Positions 49,912-58,943 are shown, numbered from the stretch's first letter. The stretch is DNA of 64,000 nucleotides from JACKDW01 sp964621785 (GCA_964621785.1 CAZUPD010000020.1:15118-79117), one strand, 5' to 3'. Notes: a model not told the origin generated them from the sequence alone. Numbers and translations are program-made.

Positions 49912-50846
49912 CACTTGAATACACAACGATCTGCGGCGCCGTCCTCGGAGTTTTTTGTGGTTGTGCCACACCGGCACCCGCGGATCTGACCGACATCGCC
50001 GACCTCGCCGAGCGTCTCCAGACCTCCTACACCGTCGATATCCTCCCGTCCGTTGGCCAGGTGGCGCCGCTGCAGTGGCGCGCTCCGAGTTGCGAGCAGG
50101 TCTACCGCATCCGCATCGACGAGCAATATCCCGAGGACTACATCCGGATGACCCATCTGCAGGAGGAACACAGCGAACGCTACCTCGTGCTCGCCCCAGA
50201 CCCCGGGCGAACGGCGGATGGCGGCGAGATCTGGCACGGGCGCAGCCTCGTGTTCTCCCCCGGCGAAGCCGCCAAAAAACCCCGCGAACTCCTGCTGTCC
50301 GAGCACATGTTGGGGCCGGCCTCGCCCGACGCCGCGTGTTACGAGCGCACCTGGAACCCGACCGAAGATGGTTTGGCGCTCGGCTGGCCACTGCTGCCGG
50401 GACGTCCGGTCGCGGTCGCCGAGACCTGGGTCGGCAATCCCGTCGAAGCCCGGTGCAACCGCATCGCCTGCATCGATCCGCAGACCCGTGGGGGTGGCGA
50501 GTCGGCCCACGACCTCACGTGTGTGACGATGTCCTGGCGCGAGCATCTCGACGGGCTGTACGAACTCGGGGGTCAACAGGTCGCCGCGATCTCCTCGTTT
50601 TGGAGCGACGGCCATCCGCTCGACGTCGGGGTGTGGAGCGAGCGGGTCGCCCTTGTCACAACCACGGGTCGGCTCGTCTATGCACATGCAACCATCCACC
50701 ACAACTTTTTGGGCATTACCCGCGACATTGTTATCGATGCTGTCGACGACTGTCCGGGCAGCCTGCCGTCGGCCGGCTTTGATCCACCCGCAGCCGTGCT
50801 GGACGCGGTCGCCCGTGCCCGCGAACAACTCACCCCAGGGAAGTAG
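49908..50846 (+). CDS. Lipoprotein of unknown function upstream of murA
   Basis: A 312-residue predicted lipoprotein whose signal ends in VFCGCAT (Cys19). It has no Thr/Asp linker. The body is rich in beta-like sequence with Trp residues (IWHGRSLVF, ERTWNPTEDGLALGWPLLPG) and seven cysteines. I recognise no domain. Translation is coupled to the small gene before it, and murA follows 26 bases downstream, so expression with cell-wall synthesis is likely. Role is unknown; a link to envelope assembly is inference from context only. Confidence 0.65.
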   Translation: MTLEYTTICGAVLGVFCGCATPAPADLTDIADLAERLQTSYTVDILPSVGQVAPLQWRAPSCEQVYRIRIDEQYPEDYIRMTHLQEEHSERYLVLAPDPGRTADGGEIWHGRSLVFSPGEAAKKPRELLLSEHMLGPASPDAACYERTWNPTEDGLALGWPLLPGRPVAVAETWVGNPVEARCNRIACIDPQTRGGGESAHDLTCVTMSWREHLDGLYELGGQQVAAISSFWSDGHPLDVGVWSERVALVTTTGRLVYAHATIHHNFLGITRDIVIDAVDDCPGSLPSAGFDPPAAVLDAVARAREQLTPGK

Positions 50847-50872
50847 CCCCAACACCCGCGCGTAGGAACCAC

Positions 50873-52138
50873 ATGGATAAGATCGTGATCAACGGAGGCG
50901 GACGCCTCGAAGGCGAAATCCGCGTGTTCGGGGCCAAGAATGCCGCCCTACCAATTTTGTGTGCGTCGCTTTTGACCGACACACCGACGACCCTGCGCCA
51001 CGTGCCCCAACTCAGTGATGTGCGCACGATGTGTTCGCTGTTGCGGGAGTTGGGCTGTGACGTCGAGGGCGAACGCACCGTGACCATCGATCCTAGGGGT
51101 GTGTCCTCGGGTTCGCTGCTGGCTCCCTACGAACTCGTCAAAACCATGCGGGCTTCCGTCACGGTGATGGGTCCGCTGCTGGCCCGCTACGGCAAGGCCG
51201 AGATCTCCCTCCCCGGAGGTTGTGCGATCGGAGCGCGACCGATCGATCAGCACCTGCGCGGGCTCGAGGCGTTGGGTGCCGAAATCGAAATGCACCACGG
51301 CTATGTCGAGCTGCGGGCGGACCGACTTCGCGGCGCCCAGTTTGTGTTCGACCTGGTCACGGTCGGCGGCACCCAAAACGTGATGATGGCGGCGACCCTG
51401 GCCCGCGGGACCACCCGCCTCGAAAACGTCGCCCGCGAACCCGAAGTCCAGGAGCTCGCCATCGTTCTCAACAAGATGGGCGCTCGGATCCGCGGTGCCG
51501 GTACCTCGGTGATCGAAATCGAAGGTGTCGATCGCCTCACCGGAATCGACCACGCGATCCTCCCCGACCGGATCGAGGCCGGCACCTTCGCAATCGCCGC
51601 TGCCATTACCCGGGGCGACGTGGTGTTGCGCGACGCCCCGGTCGATCATATGCACGCGGTGATCTCCAAGTTAGAGGAAGCTGGCGTGCGCTGTCTTGTC
51701 CAACCGGAGGGGCTGCGGATCATCGGACCCGAAGTGTTGCAACCGATCGACGTTGTCACCCGACCTCACCCCGGTTTTCCGACCGACATGCAGGCGCAGA
51801 TGATGGTGCTTGCGACCATGGCCGACGGGCAGAGCACTGTGACCGAAACCATTTTTGAAAACCGGTTTATGCACGTGCCCGAATTGTGCCGGCTGGGCGC
51901 CAACATCCACGTCAACGGCAACGCCGCGATCATCCGTGGACCGACCCAGTACTCCGGCACCACGGTGATGGCCTCCGACCTGCGCGCGAGTGCCAGCCTG
52001 GTGCTGGCGGGCTTGGTCGCCGAGGGTGCGACCGAAGTTCGCCGGGTCTACCACCTCGACCGCGGCTACGAAGCGATCGAAAAACGACTGCGCCCGTTGG
52101 GGGCAAACATCGAGCGGGTGCATGGGGCGAAGAGCTGA
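50873..52138 (+). CDS. murA: UDP-N-acetylglucosamine 1-carboxyvinyltransferase
   Basis: A 421-residue cytoplasmic enzyme that transfers enolpyruvate from PEP to UDP-GlcNAc, the first committed step of peptidoglycan synthesis. Motifs: INGGGRLEGEIRVFGAKNAALP with Lys22 and Asn23, and LPGGCAIGARPIDQHLRGLE with the catalytic Cys117 (Cys115 in E. coli), the residue that fosfomycin modifies. The following GGTQNVMMAATLARG, ARGTTRLENVAREPE and the C-terminal DLRASASLVLAGLVAEG complete the family. Length is normal for MurA (about 420). Its end overlaps hisG by 17 bases. Very sure. Confidence 0.97.
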   Translation: MDKIVINGGGRLEGEIRVFGAKNAALPILCASLLTDTPTTLRHVPQLSDVRTMCSLLRELGCDVEGERTVTIDPRGVSSGSLLAPYELVKTMRASVTVMGPLLARYGKAEISLPGGCAIGARPIDQHLRGLEALGAEIEMHHGYVELRADRLRGAQFVFDLVTVGGTQNVMMAATLARGTTRLENVAREPEVQELAIVLNKMGARIRGAGTSVIEIEGVDRLTGIDHAILPDRIEAGTFAIAAAITRGDVVLRDAPVDHMHAVISKLEEAGVRCLVQPEGLRIIGPEVLQPIDVVTRPHPGFPTDMQAQMMVLATMADGQSTVTETIFENRFMHVPELCRLGANIHVNGNAAIIRGPTQYSGTTVMASDLRASASLVLAGLVAEGATEVRRVYHLDRGYEAIEKRLRPLGANIERVHGAKS

Positions 52139-52784
52139 GCCACTGACGTTTGCCCTGCCCAAGGGGCGGATCCTCAAACAGGTCATGCCGCTGTTTGAGC
52201 AGGCGGGCTTTGGTTTCGCCGCCGCCCTGTCCGACATCGGGCGCGAGTTACAGTTCGAGACCGCCAAAGGGCATCGCCTGTTGTTGGTCAAGCCCGTCGA
52301 TGTCGCGACCTACGTCGAGTACGGGATCGCCGACATCGGGATCGCCGGTCTCGACAGTCTCGAAGAAGATCCGCGCGACCTCTATCGCCCGCTCGATCTC
52401 AAAATTGGTGTGTGTCGACTCGCCATCGCCGAGCCCACAGCCCGCCCCGTGCATCTGCGCCCCGGCATTTCCCTACGGGTCGCCACGAAATATCCGCGTC
52501 TTGCGCAAAAACACTACCGCGCCCGCGGGATTCAGCCCGAGATCATTAAACTTTTTGGCTCGGTCGAACTGGGACCTATCACCGGGCTGTCCGATCAGAT
52601 CGTCGATTTGGTGGAGAGTGGCGAGACCCTGCGGCAAAATAACTTGCGAGAAGTCGAAACCATTCTCGAGGTAAGTAGCCGCCTAGTCGTCCACCCGGCC
52701 AGCCTCAAGCTCAAGCGCGAAGCTATCCGGTCCACCATTCACGCCGTCGCCACTGCATTAGGCCCACAGGAAGTCCATGAGTAA
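52122..52784 (+). CDS. hisG: ATP phosphoribosyltransferase, short form
   Basis: A 220-residue enzyme for the first step of histidine synthesis, joining ATP and PRPP. Features are LTFALPKGRILKQVMPLFEQ, YGIADIGIAGLDSLEE, RVATKYPRLAQKHYRARGI, IKLFGSVELGPITGLSDQIV and the signature VETILEVSSRLVVHPASLK. The short length and lack of the C-terminal regulatory domain mark it as the short form, which needs the HisZ partner; none is in this window. The start at ATG 52122 sits inside murA (overlap 17 bases). The next gene overlaps its end by eight bases. A tight murA-hisG-unknown coupling. Confidence 0.93.
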   Translation: MGRRAEPLTFALPKGRILKQVMPLFEQAGFGFAAALSDIGRELQFETAKGHRLLLVKPVDVATYVEYGIADIGIAGLDSLEEDPRDLYRPLDLKIGVCRLAIAEPTARPVHLRPGISLRVATKYPRLAQKHYRARGIQPEIIKLFGSVELGPITGLSDQIVDLVESGETLRQNNLREVETILEVSSRLVVHPASLKLKREAIRSTIHAVATALGPQEVHE

Positions 52785-53484
52785 GTCCGCCGATGCCGCC
52801 CTGGCACGCACAGCCATCACAGACAGCTTGGTCGTGCACCCGCGGCTTACCCAGCAGGGACTTGGTCCCGAGCGGCGTCAGCGTGCCAGCTTGGCCAAGC
52901 AACTACCCAACCTCCGGGCTTTTTCCGACAACCACTACACCTCTGTCCGCGCCGTCTTGGATTGGGACCATCAACTTCCCAGCAAGATGATGGTCCTGCG
53001 GATCTACGCCACCTACAGCGTACGTGAGGCCGAACGGCTCGACCGCGAGTTTGAGCGCCGCTCCCGGTTGATCGCCAGCGACAACATCTACCCCGAGTTC
53101 GACCTCCCCGATTACGGCGAGATCGATGCCAGTGAAACCTACATCTCGATTCTCAATCCCGGTTCCAACAAGTTGCAGGAGCTGCGGTTTTTCAGCGAGT
53201 GGCGCAAGCAGGTCAAACAGTCGCTGTTGCGCGATGCCCTGAGCGTCGTCCGCGGCCAAGCCAGCTTTGAACGATCGCTGCGCAACCGGGCCCACGACCA
53301 TTTAGGGCCACCGGTTGTCATCGGCTGGGCCCCGCCGTGTTTGGCCCACGCCAAAAACTGGGCCATCGAAGTGTGGTTGTTGGTCGAGTTCAACGGCCAC
53401 ACCGGACGTGCACACGTGTTTATGGTCGACTGCGAGAGCCGCAAAGTCACCCGCGAGCACTACACCGAAGTCCACCTCGGCTGA
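52777..53484 (+). CDS. Conserved-looking protein of unknown function coupled to hisG
   Basis: A 235-residue soluble protein with no signal peptide. ATG 52777 overlaps the hisG stop by eight bases. The middle is rich in aromatic and charged residues with a pattern of beta strands (MVLRIYATYSV, TYISILNPGSNKLQELRFF) and the C-terminal half has VVIGWAPPCLAHAKNWAIEVW and VFMVDCESRKVTREHY. I do not recognise the family. The tight coupling to hisG and even codon use suggest a true, conserved gene. Function not assigned. Confidence 0.65.
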   Translation: MSKSADAALARTAITDSLVVHPRLTQQGLGPERRQRASLAKQLPNLRAFSDNHYTSVRAVLDWDHQLPSKMMVLRIYATYSVREAERLDREFERRSRLIASDNIYPEFDLPDYGEIDASETYISILNPGSNKLQELRFFSEWRKQVKQSLLRDALSVVRGQASFERSLRNRAHDHLGPPVVIGWAPPCLAHAKNWAIEVWLLVEFNGHTGRAHVFMVDCESRKVTREHYTEVHLG

Positions 53485-53577
53485 CCGCAACAACCTGTCC
53501 CAACAGGGTCGGCGGACGCGATCCAAGTCCGACGATGGCCAGCTGTTGTTCGAACCAGCGTTGTATGTGCACTTTTT

Positions 53578-53593
53578 GTGTGCCAGGGCACAC
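53578..53593 (+). terminator. Short hairpin before rimO
   Basis: GTGTGCC (53578-53584) pairs with GGCACAC (53587-53593) around two bases, with five T before and AAA after. It lies 94 bases after the hisG-coupled gene. The two-base loop makes it an unlikely structure unless it opens slightly. Confidence 0.3.
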
Positions 53594-53694
53594 GAAATGC
53601 AACCGTCCAGGTAAAACGTCGGACTTTCCACAAATTGGCGTGGTTGACCGCTCAATCGATCCGTGGTTGTGTCACTTTGCTCCCGCGCACCGCC

Positions 53695-55068
53695 ATGACC
53701 ACTCCCACCGCCAACACCCGCAAGGTCTACTTCGTCTCACTCGGATGTCCGAAAAACCAGGTTGATACCGAAGTCATGCTCGGGGTCACCCGCGGCGAGG
53801 GCCACACCCTCGTCTCGTCGCCCGAGGAGGCCGACACCCTGGTCGTCAACACCTGCGGATTTATCGAGGACGCCAAGGAAGAATCGATCGACACGATCCT
53901 AGAGCTCGCCCGTGCCAAGCGCGATGGTGCCGACGCGGGTCAGGCCAAAAAGCTCGTCGTCACCGGTTGCCTCAGCCAGCGCTACCCCGACGAGCTCGCC
54001 TCCGAGATGCCCGAGGTCGACTACTTTTTGGGCTCTTCGGACATGTTGGGATTGGCGAACGTCCTGCGCGGATCGGCCCCGCGGATGGGCGTGACCCAGT
54101 TGACCCGGCGAAGCTACTTGTATGATCATACAACTGCGCGTCAAGTCTCCGGCCGCCGCCACAGCGCCTACATCAAAATCGGCGAGGGCTGCGACCGTCC
54201 CTGTGCCTTTTGCATTATCCCCAAACTGCGCGGCCCCCAGCGCAGCCGCAGCATCGACAGTGTGGTCCGCGAAGCCGAGGCCCTCGCCGCGAACGGCACC
54301 CGCGAAGTCTGCCTGGTCACCCAAGACCTCACCACCTATGGCACCGACCTGCCCGGCAAACCGACGCTCGAGGATCTTCTGCGGGCCTTGGTCGGCGTCC
54401 GCGAACTGCTGTGGATCCGTCTGCACTACGCGTTTCCCACCACCGTCACCGACGGCCTTATCGACCTCATCGCAACCCAGCCGCGGGTCGCCACCTATTT
54501 GGACGTGCCGATCCAACATGTCGACACCAACGTGCTCAAGCGCATGCGTCGGGGCTACACCGAACGCGTCGTCCGCAAGCTCATCGATCGCCTGCAGGCC
54601 GCGCCCCACCCGATCACCCTGCGCACGACCATGCTGGTCGGCCACCCTGGCGAAACCGAAGAGGCCTATCAACGCCTGTACGATTTCGTCGAGCAGGGCC
54701 ACATCGACCACCTCGGGGTGTTCCCGTGGTCGCGCGAAGAGGGCACCATTTCGGCGATGCAACCCGGACGGATCGATCAACGACTCGCGCTGCGCCGCCA
54801 GGCCGAATTGATGCGTCTACAAGAAAAAATCCGCCTGCGCAAACACAAGGCCCTCATCGGTAAAACCATCCCGGTGCTGGTCGACGGTGTCAGCGACGAG
54901 AGCGAGTTTTTGCTCGACGGCCGCCACGAGGGCCAAGCCCCCGAAATCGACGGCAAGGTCATCTTGACCGACGGCACGGCCCAACCCGGAGACGTCGTCA
55001 TGGCCCGGGTGACCCAGGCGGGCCCCCACGACCTCGTCGCCACGATGGACCTCGGCGAATCCGTGTAG
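53695..55068 (+). CDS. rimO: Ribosomal protein S12 methylthiotransferase
   Basis: A 457-residue radical SAM enzyme that adds a methylthio group to the aspartate of ribosomal protein S12. ATG 53695 directly precedes the conserved FVSLGCPKNQVDTE. The N-terminal UPF0004 domain has Cys18, Cys54 and Cys92 for one iron-sulfur cluster. The radical SAM motif CDRPCAFC (Cys166, Cys170, Cys173) binds the other. LYDHTTARQVSGR, KLRGPQRSRS and LDVPIQHV are typical of RimO rather than MiaB. A C-terminal TRAM domain closes the protein. A 16-bp palindrome (TTGTATGATCATACAA) lies inside at 54119-54134. Family very sure. Confidence 0.95.
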   Translation: MTTPTANTRKVYFVSLGCPKNQVDTEVMLGVTRGEGHTLVSSPEEADTLVVNTCGFIEDAKEESIDTILELARAKRDGADAGQAKKLVVTGCLSQRYPDELASEMPEVDYFLGSSDMLGLANVLRGSAPRMGVTQLTRRSYLYDHTTARQVSGRRHSAYIKIGEGCDRPCAFCIIPKLRGPQRSRSIDSVVREAEALAANGTREVCLVTQDLTTYGTDLPGKPTLEDLLRALVGVRELLWIRLHYAFPTTVTDGLIDLIATQPRVATYLDVPIQHVDTNVLKRMRRGYTERVVRKLIDRLQAAPHPITLRTTMLVGHPGETEEAYQRLYDFVEQGHIDHLGVFPWSREEGTISAMQPGRIDQRLALRRQAELMRLQEKIRLRKHKALIGKTIPVLVDGVSDESEFLLDGRHEGQAPEIDGKVILTDGTAQPGDVVMARVTQAGPHDLVATMDLGESV

Positions 55069-55081
55069 GCACAATCGACTC

Positions 55082-56107
55082 GTGCGAACCTCTGCTAAAC
55101 TCCCTCCCGTGCATCGCGAGCCCCCGAGCAAACGATCCAAGGCGTCCCCTGTCGGCCGCCGCCAGTTTTTGGTCCAGCTCGCAGGTGCTGCCATTGGCGC
55201 GGGTCTGTACCCCACCCAGCATGTATCTGCATCGAGTACAACCCTCGAAGACGTCCGCTCAAAATACAACCACATCCGCATCGTGCAGCGCGGCTCGACC
55301 CGCACGATGTACTTCGTCGACGATCAAGACGGTACCCAATACATCGAATCGCGGATCGACGCCGACTACCCCCAGAGCCTCGACCTCGACTACACCCGCA
55401 CGATGATGGCCGGGTTTTTGTTGCAGCCACAACCAACGCGGCTGCTCATGCTCGGCATCGGCGGAGGCCAGATGTCCAACTACCTCTATCGACGCGTGCC
55501 CGGTTTCGAGATCGACGCCGTCGACATCGACCCCGACGTGTTGCGCCTGGCCCAGAAGTATTTCCATGTACCAACAACCGATCCGCGCTACCGCTGCCAC
55601 GTCAACGACGCGCGCCTGTTTGTCGAATCTGCGCCCGCGGGCACGACCTGGGACATGATCATGCTCGACTGTTTTCGCGGCGTGTTTGTCCCCTACCACC
55701 TCAAAACCGTCGAATTTTACCAAGCGATCCTCGCCCGTCTGAGCCCGCAGGGAGTCGTTGTCGCCAACCTCCACAACAAGAGCCAGATGTACTCGCACGA
55801 CCGCGAGACCCTGGCCGAGGTATTCCCCAACCGCTACAGCTTTGTCAGCGAGAGCGGCAACCAGACCACACTTGTCGCCTCGGCCGATCCGCGACGCATC
55901 AGTGTGTTTCAGATGCGCGAGCGGGCGAGGACGGCCCAGCCCTGCTTCGACATCGACCTACTCGGACTGGCTGCCCGCTACTACATGCGCTGTGACTGGG
56001 AGCCAGGGGCCCTGATACTGCGCGATGACTTCAAACCGGACGAGCTCGAGCTCGCGGCGCAGCGCCACAACAAAACATGTATCCGCAACTGTAAATACGC
56101 ACACTAG
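55082..56107 (+). CDS. Tat-exported protein with spermidine-synthase-type methyltransferase fold
   Basis: A 341-residue protein; GTG 55082 is the first start, just after rimO. The N-terminal segment has a twin-arginine signal: GRRQFLVQLAGAAIGAGL, followed by a likely cleavage site near VSAS. The mature part resembles spermidine synthase-like proteins: LLMLGIGGGQMSNYL (the aminopropyltransferase SAM loop) near residue 122, AVDIDPDVLRLAQKYF with the acidic residue that binds ribose, and NDARLFVE. DCFRGVFVPYHLKTVEFY follows, where the usual active-site D(A)FDG pair differs. Export of such a fold is odd; it may bind but not catalyse with SAM outside the cell. A TGTATCTGCA word at 55222-55231 and a near copy (TGTATCCGCAA) at 56078 lie inside. 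Confidence 0.75.
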   Translation: MRTSAKLPPVHREPPSKRSKASPVGRRQFLVQLAGAAIGAGLYPTQHVSASSTTLEDVRSKYNHIRIVQRGSTRTMYFVDDQDGTQYIESRIDADYPQSLDLDYTRTMMAGFLLQPQPTRLLMLGIGGGQMSNYLYRRVPGFEIDAVDIDPDVLRLAQKYFHVPTTDPRYRCHVNDARLFVESAPAGTTWDMIMLDCFRGVFVPYHLKTVEFYQAILARLSPQGVVVANLHNKSQMYSHDRETLAEVFPNRYSFVSESGNQTTLVASADPRRISVFQMRERARTAQPCFDIDLLGLAARYYMRCDWEPGALILRDDFKPDELELAAQRHNKTCIRNCKYAH

Positions 56108-56141
56108 TTGGTCAGACCCATCGAAAGGCCTGTTTGCCGCG

Positions 56142-57026
56142 TCAGTCGACCTTGATCACCGCCACATGGTCGTAACTCACTTCGCCTGGATAGTGGGCCG
56201 TGAGCCATACGAGGATGCGTCGGGCGTCGTCCGGCGCGACCACTTCCCACTCGAGTACCTTCCACTCAAAGTCATTGTCGGCCGCACTCTCGGGCTGCGG
56301 GTTTTTTTCATCCCCGAAAAAACTGTCATTCGCGTCGAGCCACTGCACTCCGAGAATGAACCACGCCGCCGGGTTGACGGTATTCCCCTGCGAACGCACC
56401 GTCGCCCGGATCCGGTAGGTCGCACCGCCTTCGATGCTGTTGTACGGCGAGACGGTCTGGACGGCATAGCAGTCCCAGGCATCGTTTGCGTCGATCGTGA
56501 CCGCGGCTCCGTCACACCCGGGTGCGGGTGGCGAGGCAAACAAGTGGGGTCCTGAACCGGCACAGGCTTCGACCATCCCCGGGGTGCGAACCTCCCAACC
56601 AGCCGGGGCATCGCCCGCGACGGCATCGAGTGTCCCGACGTCGAGCAGATTGCCGAGCGGGAGACAAAACTCCTGTGGGGGGTCGTCGGTGGTCGTCGCA
56701 TCGGTGTCGGTCTCGGTCTCGGTCTCGCCCGCGGTCTCGGTCTCGGTCTCGCCCTCAGTCTCGGTGGTCGTGTCGCCCGTCGACGACGTTTCGGTGATCT
56801 CCGGCGTCTCGGTCGTACTCTCCCCGGTTCCCGCAGTTGTCTCGGAGTCTGTCTCCGCGGTCGACGTGGCACCCTGACTCGCACCGGAGCTCATCGACGA
56901 GGTCCCGGCGCCCGTGCTCGTCAAGCCGACCGTCGCTGTTGTAAGCACCCCGGTCGCGCTCTCGTCCGAGCTCGATGTACAGGCACCCATCGCGAAAACA
57001 ACCACTCCGGCCAGTACACTGCGCAT
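56142..57026 (-). CDS. Lipoprotein with Thr/Glu linker and carbohydrate-binding-like domain
   Basis: A 294-residue predicted surface lipoprotein. ATG 57026 gives a signal with lipobox FAMGAC (Cys16); the upstream frame would add 46 residues with no purpose. A long Thr/Ser/Glu linker (residues 17-125) with ETET repeats is followed by a 170-residue C-terminal domain: GWEVRTPGMVEAC, SPYNSIEGGATYRIRATVRS, WLDANDSFFG and WKVLEWEVVAPDDARRILV, close in pattern to beta-sandwich carbohydrate-binding modules of the CBM4/9 type. A sugar-binding role is inferred. TGTATCTGCA on the reverse strand lies 46 bases before the start at 57071-57081. Confidence 0.72.
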   Translation of the reverse strand: MRSVLAGVVVFAMGACTSSSDESATGVLTTATVGLTSTGAGTSSMSSGASQGATSTAETDSETTAGTGESTTETPEITETSSTGDTTTETEGETETETAGETETETDTDATTTDDPPQEFCLPLGNLLDVGTLDAVAGDAPAGWEVRTPGMVEACAGSGPHLFASPPAPGCDGAAVTIDANDAWDCYAVQTVSPYNSIEGGATYRIRATVRSQGNTVNPAAWFILGVQWLDANDSFFGDEKNPQPESAADNDFEWKVLEWEVVAPDDARRILVWLTAHYPGEVSYDHVAVIKVD

Positions 57027-57473
57027 GCTGAGAACATCAACCAAAGGGCGACACGAAGTCAAGCTCGCGTTTGCAGATACAAACCACATGCGCAAGGCCC
57101 ACTTGCGCACAACACACAACTGGACGCCAGCAAATAGATGTATGAACACTTCATGAGCACACAAAAGTAACCTGTCAAACCCGGCAACCCGCGTGTGGCA
57201 GGTGTCCTGTCATTGTGGTCGGAACCCACGTGCTCGCTATACTCGCCGACCGTACCTACAAAAACGTCCAACGATGATCGACCGCAAAACGGTCACTGCG
57301 ACGAACTCGATGACGGTGCAACGTCAATCATGCCGCACAGGCGAGGAGCCATCCGAGTATGCGAACCGGTACGCGACTGTGCCGCGCAGGCCACCGCAAC
57401 TGCGGCCAACCACCGTCACGAGCTGCGAGTGATTTCACCAGCGCGAGGATCCCTCACCACACAAGCGGTCTAT
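57027..57473. other. Non-coding stretch upstream of the lipoprotein gene
   Basis: These 447 bases hold no supportable gene; the frames here are short or run into the GFA gene on the other strand. A copy of the TGTATNTGCA word lies at 57071-57081 and a TGAACACTTCATGAG stretch at 57138. Confidence 0.4.
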
Positions 57474-57872
57474 CTACAGGTGCCGCACCTCGGCCGGTGT
57501 GTTCCCCCAATCGTTGTCGCGACCGTTGAAGTACCTCACGGGTGCTTCGATCAGCGCGGTGAGTTCGAGATTGTCGAGCGCGACCAAGCTGACCGCGACA
57601 AACTCCCCACCGGCCTCGGGCATATTGCCGCGAACCGCTATCTTGACACCACAGTGTGTACAAAATAGATGGTGGCAGTTCTTTTTGCCAAACTGATAAT
57701 CACCCAACGTTTCGTCGGTGAGCAGGCGAAACGCATCCGGCTTGATCAACGCCTCCCAGGCACGGCTCTTGGTACAGACCGAACAATTGCACTTCGCGGT
57801 CCCGGCACTCAAATCGATGTCGGCCTCGAACGTCAATTTCTGACAGTGACAACTTCCCACGTACGTCTTCAT
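57474..57872 (-). CDS. GFA/CENP-V family zinc protein
   Basis: A 132-residue soluble protein of the GFA family (glutathione-dependent formaldehyde-activating enzyme-like, CENP-V fold). ATG 57872 follows GGGGAGGCGAGGG. Motifs include YVGSCHCQKLTFE with the first Cys-x-Cys, KCNCSVCTKS with the zinc-binding C-x-C-x2-C, and LFCTHCGVKIAVRG with CxxCG. The family binds one or two zinc ions; substrates are often not known and a role with formaldehyde has been questioned. It is divergently transcribed from a YafY/WYL-type regulator gene 90 bases away, which probably controls it. Confidence 0.85.
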   Translation of the reverse strand: MKTYVGSCHCQKLTFEADIDLSAGTAKCNCSVCTKSRAWEALIKPDAFRLLTDETLGDYQFGKKNCHHLFCTHCGVKIAVRGNMPEAGGEFVAVSLVALDNLELTALIEAPVRYFNGRDNDWGNTPAEVRHL

Positions 57873-57962
57873 CCCTCGCCTCCCCATCCAAGCTGGCCCT
57901 AAGAGCATACCCGAAGTTGCGGCCTGTGCTTGCGCTTAACATGTGCGACACTGCGACCTGTC

Positions 57963-58943
57963 ATGATCGACACATCCGCCCGGTTGCTCCGCCTGTTGTC
58001 CGTCCTGCAAGGTCGCCGATTTTGGCGCGGGCCCGAACTCGCAGCCCGGGTCGAGGTCACGCCCCGGACCCTTCGCCGAGATATCGACCGCCTGCGCAGA
58101 TTGGGCTATCGCATCGAATCCACCGGAGGTCCCGGGGGCGGATACCAACTCGGCAAGGGCACCGAGATGCCGCCGCTTTTGCTGACTGGTGACGAAGGAG
58201 TTGCCGTGGCCCTCGCCCTTCGCGTCGCCGCCGATAGCTTCCAAAAACTCGGCGATACGGTCGTCAGCGTGCTGGTCAAACTCGAACAGTTGTTGCCAAA
58301 GAACCTCCGCCGACGAGTCGGCGCGCTAGAGGCGGCGACCGTGTCGATCGCCGGCCGTCGCAGTGATCTCGATCCAAACGTCCTCACGACCGTAGCCGCT
58401 GCCTGCCGCGACTGCGAACGCCTGCGCTTTGGCTACCGCGACCAATCCGGCAAACGCAGTCAGCGACACGTCGAGCCGATCAAAGTTGTGCATGCATCTT
58501 CTCGATTATGGTACCTGGTTGCCTGGGATCTCGAGCGCGAGGCGCTGCGAATCTTCCGCATCGATCGCATCACCCACGAGCCCCGAATCGGCGACCGGTT
58601 TGTGCCCCGCAATCAACCCGAAGATGTCGAGGTATTCGTGGCCGAGAGCATCGCCCAAGCGCCGAAGGGTCTGCGGGCATGTGTACGACTTCATGCACAT
58701 GCAAAAGATATGGCCGCTCAGGTCCCGTGCTGGGCCGGCGAGATCCAACCCGAGGATGACGAGCACTGCCTGTTTTACACACGAGCCTCGTCGCTCGAAT
58801 ACCTGTTGTGCAATCTCGTGGTTTTGGGGGTCGACTTTGAACTGATCGAGCCCATGGAGCTCGCCCCGAAGTTGCGAGAGGTCGGGCAACGGTTGACCCG
58901 GGCCGGACGACTGTCAGCAAGTGAGCCTGCCCCCGCGCCGTAG
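57963..58943 (+). CDS. YafY-type helix-turn-helix WYL-domain transcriptional regulator
   Basis: A 326-residue regulator. ATG 57963 gives MIDTSARLLRLLSVLQGRRF, the usual start of the DeoR-like helix-turn-helix (residues 5-60) with TPRTLRRDIDRLRRLGYRIE as recognition helix. Residues 130-230 form the WYL domain, with LRFGYRDQSGKRSQRHVEP, WYLVAWDLEREALRIFRIDRI; WYL domains bind nucleotides or ligands and control stress or defence genes. A C-terminal WCX part (LRACVRLHAHAKDM, EYLLCNLVVLGVDFELIEP) follows. It is divergent from the GFA gene (90 bases), so autoregulation and control of that gene are likely. Confidence 0.88.
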   Translation: MIDTSARLLRLLSVLQGRRFWRGPELAARVEVTPRTLRRDIDRLRRLGYRIESTGGPGGGYQLGKGTEMPPLLLTGDEGVAVALALRVAADSFQKLGDTVVSVLVKLEQLLPKNLRRRVGALEAATVSIAGRRSDLDPNVLTTVAAACRDCERLRFGYRDQSGKRSQRHVEPIKVVHASSRLWYLVAWDLEREALRIFRIDRITHEPRIGDRFVPRNQPEDVEVFVAESIAQAPKGLRACVRLHAHAKDMAAQVPCWAGEIQPEDDEHCLFYTRASSLEYLLCNLVVLGVDFELIEPMELAPKLREVGQRLTRAGRLSASEPAPAP

